From positions 52,037-116,036 of the forward strand of contig QRDG01001527.1 of the NCBI GenBank assembly GCA_012064385.1: a stretch of DNA of 64,000 bases, given 5' to 3'. A program made the translations under genes and the position numbers. The notes beneath the pieces were generated by a model that did not search any database, was not told the DNA's origin, and saw only the letters and a program-made list of their open reading frames with translations. Positions 23,001 to 35,000 of this stretch are shown here, piece by piece; the first letter of the stretch is position 1, and every line of letters begins with the position of its first letter. This DNA is from Puccinellia tenuiflora (Eukaryota; Streptophyta; Magnoliopsida; Poales; Poaceae).

Positions 23001-26000
23001 AACTTAGCAATGATGGGTATGCAACTTAGCACATGTTTTAAGCAACAATTTAATGTACACACACATGACATGGCAAATGTGTGAACAATTTATTGTGTGC
23101 AAAATACAACTTAGGTCATCTATGGAACCAATAATACCGCCGGAAACTTAGCACATGTGTGAAGAATCAATTTGATGCATTTGTAGCAGCTTCCCCCATG
23201 CGGTACAACTCCACCTCAATCAACGCAAATGTTCCTAGTGTCGTGGGCCATGACACGAGGCGTAACACAAGATGTAAGAACCCCAAGGGGATGTCACTTT
23301 GAGAATGTCAACCCTCCGCGGATGAAGGCAAACCGATGGCTGGTCGGAGCTCTAGATCAATTGGGAGGGCTGGATGGCGGGCGGACCCTCCAACTAAGGA
23401 GTAGATCTAGGAAGATGAAGAGGGGCTGCGACATCTAGCACACGATCTTTTGCGGAAGGGCTAAAATTCAATATTCAACTAAGGCTAAGGACTGAAGATG
23501 AATGTACATGTAAATTCATTGTAGTTAGAGGACCAAAATGAAAAAAAACGAAAATATAAGATTCCTTTCTCCACTAGTAGGGGAAAGCCTACCGGAGGCG
23601 TGTAGAATTAGGCTTTAGCGGCGTTGATGCGCCTCGCTGCCGATGTGTTGCCGCTGGTAACATCTATCAGCGGCATGCTAGGAGCCACGCCACCGATATA
23701 ATTACACCGCTGGTATCTACTCTAGCACGTCGCAAATGATTTTTCGTGTTTTTTTAAAGCGCTTATTAGCAGCAACTCTGGGCATTAGTATCTAAAACCA
23801 ACAGTACATTAGTATCAGAAACCAATAGCACATAACCAGCAAAGTAATCAACAAGATCAACATCTCAGCAAGCATACAATGCATCAATGATGTTACATAA
23901 TAGGATGTTCAAACTTATTTATATAAATGTTCTACGATGATCTTCTTAGATCATGTTTCCATTGTAGGTCACATAGAAACTTGCATGATTCTCCTCGTAA
24001 GGATACACCCAAAGCCTCCCACACGCTCGAAGCCCCTTCTCTTGAGCAAAGCTTTTCCAATTGCTGCAACCCAAGTAGGTTCGGTCCTTCTCGTTGGTGA
24101 CGATGACCCTGTACACCGGAACATCATCAGTGAAATCAATTGGGCCCACAGAGTTTCTTGGCATCCTCAACTCGGCCACTGCTGAGGTCTCCTGGTCAAT
24201 GGGAATGTTGAGCTTCTGCAAGACTTCTCGTCATGCCAGGCAAGGGATGATCTAAGACACAGGTAAAAGAACAATAATTAGTCATGCATTATCTAATGGC
24301 ACATATTATTAACAAATTGAGTCACATGTATGTTGAATAAGAACATACCAACTTAGCAAGGAAGAAAACTGGAAGGTCTATGTAGAAGCACCTAGATGCG
24401 CCCTTCAACGCGTGAAGTCAGGGTGTTCAACCACATGGCGGCACTCAAGCAGCTTGATGTCACCGCACTTTGGACACACAGGGCGATCCATTTCCTACAT
24501 TAATACAACAACATATTAAATAATCTAGAATCTAGTCCATTTACTACACTAATACAATCTAAAACAATAGCATATTAAATAGTCTAAAATGTAGCCCAAC
24601 CACAGTGGGAGCAATGTATATTCCACAAATGGAACAGAGCCCGGTGGAAAAGGAACAAAGGAGGAGCCCGGGTCCCCTACTCGGCCGCCACGTCCCTCGG
24701 CGGCGGAACTCCCACAAGTAGTGCCGCTCTCTTGCTTCATTACACGACAAGCGACGAGACATTGTTCTATAATTTTCTAAGTATTTAAAAAAATGGTAGA
24801 ACTAATATACTAGAACAACTAATCTACTAGAACATCTAATATACTAGCTAGTAGCTAGTCTACTAGAACATCTAATATACTAGAACATCTAATATACTAG
24901 CTAACAACTAATATACTAGAAAAACAATCTACTAGAACAACATCTAATATACTAGAACAACATCAAATATACTAGAACAGCTAATATACTATAACAAGTA
25001 ATCTACTATAACATCTAATACACTAAACTAATAGATTAAAAACCAATTTCCTAGCAATATCTTATATTACTTTAGCAATTTCCTAAAAATATAAGATAAG
25101 AAGCGGATGCGCGACACTTATCGGCGGTGGCGCCAACACGGGTCGACGCGGGAGGCGGGGCAGCGACGCGGAGGCAGGGGAGCATGAGATCCTAGGAGGT
25201 GAGGTGGGGAATGAGAGTGCAATCACCCTGTAGAATGGCCTGTTCGCCTCAATCAGAATAGGCGGTTCCCTCTCTTAGAACTGTCCTTGAGAGTTTCCTA
25301 CCTCATACAGCTCATAAGTTGTTGTGGGGAGCGTGAGAGCCTGGGAGAGGTGAGGTGAGGAATGAGAGTGCGAGTAGGAAGAAGGAGAAAGGGGATCGGG
25401 TTGACCAATTTCTGTCACGGGGGGGATCTGTTAGAAACCAAACCCGCCACTCGCTTTGATCAACTACATTAGAGCATCTCCGGTCGCGCCCCCCAAACGT
25501 CATGCGGCACGTTGTGGCGTCGGGCGTATGTGGGGAGCCGGCATGAACGACCCCATATGGGCACTACTTTGCTCAGCCACGCCCCCGTATGGTGCCTCAA
25601 AAGGATTTTTCACGTAATTTTTCAATTTGATTAAATCAAAATGCACATAGTCTTGCCCATTATTCAAAGTACCTGCCAACAAAATTCTACCAAGTCCGGC
25701 CTTACATATTACCACACCGCGTAAAATCAAACGCAAATGGGGTGCTCCGCCGTTGTCGATGGCTCTTTCATGGTAGAGGTCTCTTCCGTCGTCACCGTTG
25801 CTGCTGGTGTTGGAGGTGCTTTTGTCCGATTGCCCTCTGAGGTTGCAAGAAGGTGGCATGTTCCTCCATGTACCACACCTTCGGCTCTGTGTCCATGTGC
25901 GACGTTTCGGCGGTCATCAACACGAAGTCGTCCGTCCTTTTTCTTCACTGCAACTTGCTCCTTCCCAAGGTTAATCTTGATGTTTTGATTCTCCAACATC

Positions 26001-29000
26001 TCCTTCCACCTTGTGTCTCACTTGATAGCATATGCGTCCTTTCCCAACGTAACCTCGGCGATGCACTTGTCAACCACCGATCGCACCCTCTCCGACTGTG
26101 CCGCCTCAACAACAACCGCCTTTGCCTCCTTGTTCCCAATGGGGACTTTCTCTGATGCCAACGTCGCCACCTTGGCTGACCTTCTTTGAGTTACTCTTTG
26201 AGCATCCTCCAAACAACCCTCCATTTCTTGCAATCTTGGAGATTCGAGAAGCAATGCATCAAGGTGAACCCCTTTGTCTTTGTGGAGCCGTTTGAACATG
26301 TCGCCGGCCAAGATCAAGTGATATGTCACATTCTTGCCGCTCACATGTCGCTCGGGAATGCCTTCAACGTAGCATTGGTATTTGTTGAACACGGCTTGGA
26401 TGATGCTCCACCTATGCGCGATCACAAGTTGGGTGTGATCCATGTGCATCTTGCGGTACTCCTTGTCGGTGTACCGGTGCTCATCAAACTTGGCCTTGAT
26501 CCTCTTCCAATAGGCGCCACTTGTTTGATTCGCGCTGGTGAAGGGATCCATGCACACGGCCTTCCAAGAATCGCACAAGAACATGTCCTCAGTTGACTTC
26601 CACGTCGGGCCTTGGCTTCCTCCTCAGTTGACTTCTTCCTGGTTCCATCATCGTCGGGAGCGACTGGTTTCTTCCTTCTCCTCATCCCCTTGATCCATTT
26701 CCTCATCTTCCCCTCCTCCTCCTCCTCCTATTATTTACCGCCCTCATTTTGTGTGTTGCCAGCAGCGGCATGCTCGGTTCCACAATGATAATTTCATTAA
26801 GGGTGTACTTGGTTGTACCTCTACAAAAGAACAATGACGGCTTAAGTCCACTGCCCTATGCCATGCGCAAAAGAACAATGTCGGCAACCACATACTTCTT
26901 CATAGGCGTCGAATCCACCAACCTACATTATGTCGAACATGTTGCCGGCGCCAGCCGGGAGTGCCATACGAGAGTGCCCCTCTTCAAGCTGGTGCATGCG
27001 CCGCCAGATCGTCGTAGGGACTGTTGAGGTCGAGATTCCCCGCCCCATGTGACCCGCCGACCACATCTTGACGGCGATCGTCGATGCTCGGCGAAATAAT
27101 GGCGTTCCGATTGAATCCGCCATGCTCGCAATTGCCAACGTCGGGTGGGGGGGGGGGGTAGTTAGGGGAGAACCTTGTGCGAAGAGGGAAGAGAATGGAA
27201 AGTGAAATAGATTTCAGTTGTGCCACTAACACGGCTGGCCTACCTTGTTGTCGCTTGTTGCCCGGCGCCCCCAGGATGCTCCCTGTGGGTGGGGATTGGA
27301 TTGTGGGCGTCAGATAGTTTTTGGGCTGTGCTGGACCAAGTAGCCTTTGGGGGCTTTGGGTGGGCGCTTTCTTTTGTCCGGCGGCTCCATAGCCCTTTTG
27401 TGAGGTCTTTGGAGGACGCGATTGGAAATGCTTTTAGACGGTCAAAAAAGAGTGCTCGAACGTGAGAGGGAGCATCCGAGTAATTTTTACCGTCTTGGAC
27501 AGTACATTATCATGGTGCTTTCCTAAAGAGTAAAATTCATGGTCAGTCATCGAACTTGTCGTATAAACTCACTTTGGTCACCGTACTTTGGAATACGCAA
27601 TTTACGGTACTGGAATACGCACGGAGGCCCATCTAGGTCACTGTCACTGGTTGTGGTAGAGCTACGTATTTTGCTGACATGGCAAGTGGTGGACCCCTTG
27701 CATCAGCCTGCCACAATCTATAAGGACTATTTTCGAATAATAAAAAAGGGAAAGACTAAAAGTAAAAATTTACACAGATAAGGCACCGCTCGTTTCCTCC
27801 GTACCTCCCCATCCACACCAGCTCCGGCTACCATCCACCGCATCTCCAGCCATCTTCGAAGGGCGTCGGAAGGAACTCGAGCCGCGGGATCCGATGTCGG
27901 CGGTCGCGCGGACCCTGGCGCTGGCCGCCGAACTGAGGGCGCGCCCGGTCGCGGAAGACGTCGTCCCGACTCCCGACGGCGCAGATGCCGGCAACCTCCT
28001 CCACGCGGTGCTGCGCTCCCCTACGGGTAGCAGCTGAGCAGCCGCGGCTCCCTCCGTCTCCACCACCGCGACAACTGGGACTCCTCGTGCCCGGCCCCGA
28101 CCCCTCCCCTGCCTCTCCCGCCGACCTTCGCGACGGAGCACGACGAGGAGAAGGACGGCGGCGGGGAGTAGCATCCCCCGTGGTGGTCGAAGACGAGGTC
28201 CTACATATATCGCCGGAAATATACCGCCGCGGCACCCATGCGGTGGTGGTAGTGCTAAGCAGCGGGTCGGGATGCCGACGAGGCCATGAAGGTGGGTACG
28301 CGGCGGGCACGCTGTGGCCATGGCGAGCGCGAACGCATCCCATGAGCGGAGGTAGGCGACGTCGGCGACCGCCACGTCGGCTTCTGCTCGTCCCCGGCAT
28401 CTCCGACGCCACCAAAGGCAACGCCGGCATTAGAGGTCGCGTACCGGAGGAGTTCCTCCGTGCCCGTATGCTATTCCAATTCTGTGCAGCGAGGAGAGCT
28501 AGATGAGAAATATAAGTGAGGGGCTTTTCGCAAAAAACGCACTTACATGGAAGGGGTGGACTGGTCAACACCGTGACACGTCAGCAACATACGGTACTTC
28601 CACCACGACCAGTGACTCCGATGAGCTCCAATTAGGGCTGGAATTAAAACTTGAAACTCGTGAGTTAAATGAGCAAGTCACAACTCGACTCGACTCGATC
28701 TCGAAACTAAACGAGCCGAGCCGAGCTTCACAATTTTTCACTAAACGAGTTCGAGCTAAACGAGCCAAGCTAGCGAGTACTCGTTTAGCTCACTCAAAAA
28801 TAGAAATTTGTTCCCTCCTCCTTATCTAATCTAGCCCAAGTAGCCCAAATAGCAATCCTGCTGGCCTGCTATCCCCAACTCACAAGCCCACCTAGTCCAA
28901 GACCACTAGGGTTAGCGAACGCACCACGCACGCACATGCACAACACAATCTCCATTCCCCAATAGATACCATCTCTCTCATCCCGTTTCCTGTCTGAGGA

Positions 29001-32000
29001 GAGGCTGGCCGGCGGCGCAGGCACAACCGCACAAGGCATGTCAACGTCCTTGCCTGCCGCCGCGGCGCCGCCGTCCCCGTCCCTATCCACGCCGGCCATC
29101 CGCTCCTCGTCCCCGTCCCTGTCCACGCCGGCCACCGCGGCGCCGCTCGTCCCCATCCCTATCCACACTGGCCGTTCGCTCCTCGTCCCCGTCCACGCCG
29201 ACCACAGCGGCGCCGCTCGTCCCCGTCCCTGTCCATGCCGGCCATCCGCTTCTTGTCCCCATCCCCATCCACGCCGGCCGTCACCTCCTCCTTAGCTCCT
29301 CCGACCTCGCTTGTTGTCTGTTTTTACCGAGCTACTCACGAGTAGCTCGCGAGTTCACCGAGTCGAGCCGAGCTTAAGTTTTGGACTCGTTTTGTTGAAC
29401 GAGCCGAGTTCGAGTAGCTCGTCAGTTGACCGAGTTTGAGCGAGTCGAGCCGAGCCGGCTCGGCTCGGCTCGAATTCCAGGCCTAGCTCCAGTGCGTATT
29501 TAGTGACCGCAAATAGTGTATTCCTATGTACATATGGCCGACAAGTTGGATGACCATCGGTGGATTTTACTCTTTCCTAAACAAGGTGAACGGCTATTAC
29601 TGCACTATATTTCTTTAGAAAAACTTTACGAACTGTTTAGATCAGCTATTGAGTTGGTATTTATAAATAAATAGTTTAAAATGTAAACGCTTCTCCGGTC
29701 TATGGAAGCCGAGCATGAGCTTGCTCACATAATCAAAATTTGTAGTAAATTGGTCTCAAAGTTGTGCTGATGTTGCACATTAGACAATATTTTAGGGACA
29801 TCTCCCTATGTTTAGATGCCTTTAACTCTATATTTTCAGTTTTTAGCGAGTTGGGTAATTTAGGGGAAGGGCTGACTAAAATACACTAGTGCGCCTAGGT
29901 ACCAGCATATGCATAAAAAACGCGCCAGAGTATTGCATAGGCTGTTTTTAGGGAGTATATACGGGGATGAGGACTGACATGCTATATGTTGGCCGTTTTT
30001 AGGGAATATATACAGGGAAGATCGCACTAGTGCCCTCATCCCATGGCATATGTTCCCCAGCAAGAAGAGGCCCTCTCGTCCGTAGTCCGGCCAGATCAAC
30101 GCCGTATTCGGACTCCCTGCCCCGGTTGCCATCTATTTTCAACAAAATCCGAGCAAATCCCTGAAAGACCTAGCCCAACCATTAACGCCGGCTCGCCAGC
30201 AGGAGCAAGAGCAGCGGCCGACCCGCACGCATGTGCCTAGCTTGCTAGCTTGGCTCCAATCATCCAACATGCTGTGTGCTTTCTTTAGCTTGCAAGCTAT
30301 ACGCACGCTGCCGCAGCGACGATCGCAGCCGGGCCGGGGCAGAGCGGTGGCCATAGGAGGGAGCACCACAGGGACAGGGTTACAGTGCCTTCCAAAAACA
30401 GCTTTACGGTTCGCGTGTTTGCCGTAGGTGCTAGAATATGCTCTTGGATAAGACCAACTGTAGCACACACCTTATATCCCCACGATCCTCAAAATAACCG
30501 CTCATTTACGATTTTGGATGGAAAAATGACCGAACAGATACTTTTTTTTTTTGAACTGGTAGTTTGCATTTAATTAAGAGAAAAGTTTTGGTTACAATCC
30601 TTCATAGCTAGCTCCAACACGCAGGAGGGAGCAGATCCATACAACACACCACCACTACCAACGCGGTTTTCCCACCTGCCCTGGCGTGTTCCCGTCTTAT
30701 CCTCACCATTGACCAGTTGTTTGAGATCTGTGTTGCCCTTTTGACAGAAACGACCTGCACTTATACACTTCCTCCCCCAATAGGAAACAAAGTAGACACT
30801 GTGCAACTCATGCCGCCGCCCGTGATACTCTGCTCCTTATCCTCTTCTCTTCCCTCACGTTCTGGTCTGCGTCCAGCAAGAACATGGAAGAGTCTTCGTT
30901 GGCCTCAACCTGGCCGAGCTCCTCGACGGCGACACACACGGCCGCGGAATACCTACCAGTACGGGAGGTTCGAGCCCGGGTCAGGATGAGGTATGAGCTT
31001 CTGCCCGGAGACACATACTCCAAGGTGTCCGGCGGCCTGACGGCGTGTGTGGTCGCGGTGGAGAGGCGTACAACGGCTTGACGGCCGCGTGCGTAGGTCG
31101 CGGTCCGACCAGCCGAGAGGCACACGTCGACGTGGTTTGCTTCCAAGGTTGGGACCCCCTCACGGCTGGAATGTACGAGTACAGGAGAACGACAAGGACA
31201 CAAGGTCGGAGGCGATCCAGTTTGTACTGATTTTCGTGATGTTCGTGTTCTATATCCAAATTGCTTCCTGAATCTGGTCTGCTTGATTTCCTTCCATTAG
31301 GGAGAGTCCATATCTTTCTTGATTTCTTTCCGAATCTGGTCTGTTTGATTTTCTTCTTGATTTCTTCCCAAATCTGGTCTACTTGATTTCCTTCTTGATT
31401 TCCTTCCATTAGGGAGAGTCCATATCTTTCTTGATTTCTTCCCAAATCTGGTCTACTCGATTTTTTCTACTATATTCCCGGTCTGCTTCCAATTTTTTGT
31501 GAAAGAAATCCTCTTGGAACGATTATTTTTGTACATAACTGAAATTAATCAGTTTATTATTATCCTGTTCTTGGATGGTTCATGAGGTAGAGATAGTACA
31601 GAAAAAAGGCTGACCTCTGAGTAAGAAGTGAACAAATTGCGGGTGTTTTTTGTATTAAGTGGCGAAACGTCTGAAGGGGCTATTTGCAATTTACATAGGT
31701 CACTGTACAGATCATGATGTCGAGTTGGACGTCCGGGATAAGCCCGGGACGCGTGAGCCCAGGCGGGATTGAGTTTTCGCCACCACTACACTCAACACGA
31801 CCTAGTCTAGCTAACTCATGGGCCGGTCTGTTACGGAACTGAACATTTGGTAAAAGAGCAACCAGGTGTTGAATATCAGAGACCACAGCCGATGTACGCG
31901 AGCGATCCTTTTCAGCTGTCGTTAGAAATCGCTTGACCTTTAATTTTTTTAAAGGTTTGGTATATCGATCCATCACACTAATAAACCATAGAAACAAGGA

Positions 32001-35000
32001 TTCCACGGGCGAATCGAGGGTGCCGTGTACCCGCGCGAGGACTTGGCTGGATGGAAATTTCAGCTCCCGCGGAAGGCTTCCGCCGCTAGAGTTCGGCCAA
32101 ATTCCGGTCTGTTTTCGACAGAGACGCTCATTTCTGTTCGATTTTCCGACGAGCAGGTAGCCGAGCGGCACATGGGGAAAACATCTATGGTCTCCGGTCA
32201 CCCAATCCCCATTGCGTCGGAGGAGGTGGTTGACATAGAACGCTGCGTGGCGGGTGAGCGTGGATGCCAACGATGGTCGCGACACTAGCGGATGCAGGTG
32301 GTGCGGATTTGGGTGGTGTAGCAACGACGCCAATGGATTTGCGCGGTGCAGCGCCGATGCTGGCCAATTTCCCGCCAGCCCCTCCCTGGTCGCCAGCGTG
32401 CCTTGCGCCATCCCCCTCCTAGCCTCTAGCAGCATGTCGTCGGGCGGGGACCCACTCCTCCAATCACTCTCGGAGGCATCCGATAATAGCCGCTACCGCC
32501 ACCCCCAGATGCCTTATGCCTCCAGTCCCGGCGACCCGCTCCTCCAATCGCGGTTGAAGACATCCGATACTAGCCACAATCGCCACCCCCACCAACTGCC
32601 TTATGCATCCGGTCCTGGTGACCCGCTCCTACGATCGCGGCTGCCTAACAGTTTCATGGAGGTGGGCGAATGGAGGAGGGCAGGCGGAGGCACGTGCATT
32701 TGCGGTCGCATGGAGGGAGGTGGGGCGGGCGGAGATGCATGGAAACGGGTGGAGGCGCACGAGCGGCGGTTGCATGGAGGGGAATTTGGAGAAGATAGGA
32801 TCGTAGGATAGAGGGGAGTTAATTGCATATTACTACTACTACCACAATTGGGGCTAGGACTTCAAAAAAACTACCACTTTTACGGCCTTTTGCAAATAAC
32901 TACCACTTTTGCGCATGACGGTTTCAAAAACTACCAACTCTATGTAACACTCCGATTAACTCCATTTGACATGCTCTAAGCGATTTTCTGACAAGCGAGG
33001 TCCTGCTGTCAGCCTTACGTGGCAGAGTAAAATGACAAAGGACGACACAATTGTCTCTTTTTTTTTTCTTTATGAGAGAGGATGGAGAGAAAACTGGATC
33101 TGATAAGTGTGTCCCACCCAAATTTTACAGAAAAACCCAAAATGACGATCTCCACTTGCCACGTAAGCACCTAGGTGGGCCAGCAATGTCAGAAACATGA
33201 TCAAATGCCCTGAACATGAGGCTTACACAGAGTTGGTAGTTTTCTGAAACCGTCAGGCGCAAAAGTGGTAGTTATTTGCAAGAGACCGCAAAAGTGGTAG
33301 TTTTTTGAAGCACTAGCCTCAATTGTGGTAGTAATATGCAATTAACTCGATAGAGAGAGAAAGAAAAAGTGAAATTCAATTCGCCTCCCGATGCATATGC
33401 TCCTCCACTAAAAAACACATATTATTTCTAATTGTCAAAAAATTCCAACAAACTTTTCCGCATATACATCTTTACAATCTATGTGCGTTCGTACTGATTC
33501 GCGAAAAGACGATTTTTTTTAGTCACTTAAGAAAACAAAATATGTCTCACAAAAGATTTATTTTTAGCACAAATTTTGTCTTTTTACATAGCCCAAACGA
33601 CAATTCGATTTTTAATGGAAAGACCGTGCACACGAATCACGTGAAAATGTACATGTGATTTTTTTGTTTGGAATTTTTGACATTTCGAAATGTATCAAAG
33701 ATGCATTTTTCAAAATAAAGGGAGCATATGCACCAAGAACCAAAACATCACCCCAAGAAAATTAAAAAAAAAATAAAAGAATGTGTATGACATTGGGGTC
33801 CCACGTAGTTTAGAGGCCAATTTTAGGAGAAATGCATGGAAACATTTCAAAAAAATAAAAAAAGGTTAAAAAACTCCAAACTTTTTTTGGTATGAAATAT
33901 GACCAGGTATTGTATTTGTATAAAAATATTCCCCTAGTAAATTACTTTCATTGTATCCTGGATAAAAAAAACAAACTCGAAACGCCCCATGACCATGTAC
34001 TATTCATTTCCTATTATATCAAAATTTTGTTTTTTATGCCCTGAAGATCATGGCAATCATTTCTTTCCCAAACATTTTTTTATGAGTACAATATTTGATC
34101 ATCCTTGGTTTTAGGAAGATTTATTTTTTGGGGGGCTTTTTTAATTTATTATAATTTTTTAGGTGTATGGGGGTGCGTTGCACCCATGTGCACAAGGTCC
34201 GCTTTTAGGGTATTTGTTCTGCCGGAGCCAATTTGGCACCTTAAAATACGTTTACCCCTGTCCGGCTGTCCCCTATACCGCTTTTAAGGGGCGGCGTTTT
34301 AAGGGTTCTAGAACCTGGCAGCCGGGGAATAGATCCATCGGAGGGGAATGTGAGGGCTTGGCCCCTTTATGAAATTGTGAGCTCAGATGCCCGCTGCCAC
34401 CAGGTCTGCCGCCAGGCGCGGTGAGGATGAACGCGCAGGAGGCGGCGCCTAGGTCTCGTGGTTGTGGCGCCCCCATTGTCGCCCAGAGGAGAGCGACATG
34501 GGAGGCAATTTGTGGACTGTGTACTACGCCGGATCACCACGGCCGCCCCGCGAAACAACCAAGGGCCTCCTCCCATTAGCCCATTCCAGTCTCCAGGTAA
34601 CATACAATCCAGATTGAAAGCACTAGTTTTGTCCCTACAAAACGATTCCTGACACAAGTTTGCCGTGAGAGATACCCGATATATTTGTAGCTGTGTTACA
34701 CAAGCTCATTATGTAGGGGTGACAAGTGAGGAGGAACGACATAGGGCTCATTATGTTGTTGATTGTACTCACCACTTGGTGGATCTGTAAGTGACCTAAT
34801 GCGGCCAGAGATGCTCTTAGGGTAGTGGCGTGTGTCCTCACTATAGGCTCAAACAAAATCAATAAATTCCAAGACTGCATTTTTTTTTCTATTTTGAGAG
34901 TAGCTTATAGTTTTTAAGCAACCAAATACCTCTCGGTTAGGTACAATTATTACATCCAGGCAAAGCATATTGTCCTTCTTAACCAGGATTCAGTCAAGCC

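Larger units (their letters stand above)
23572..25060. mobile_element. CACTA-type transposon, left end with broken cargo
   Basis: The terminus cactagtaggggaaagcc at 23572 fits the CACTA superfamily, whose members begin CACTAGTAG in grasses. Inside lie a broken B3-like gene (minus strand) and an AT-rich array. I could not find the matching TAGTG end, so the right border is a guess. Confidence 0.45.
27528..29572. mobile_element. Mutator-like element with GC-rich cargo and a nested hAT
   Basis: Terminal repeats of about 100 bp begin gagtaaaattcatgg at the left and gagtaaaatccaccg (complement) at the right. A perfect 9-bp duplication tttcctaaa lies at 27519-27527 and 29573-29581, the Mutator signature. 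Without the nested hAT it is about 1.2 kb. The interior 27790-28500 is very GC-rich with long frames on both strands and no transposase, as in Pack-MULEs that capture gene pieces. The source gene is not recognised. Confidence 0.78.

Noticed and set aside
27770..28571. Overlapping minus-strand frames of 201 and 247 aa and a plus frame of 173 aa
   Set aside because: They overlap in very GC-rich DNA inside a Mutator-like element, where stops are rare by chance, and none shows a domain. Kept only as possible captured sequence.
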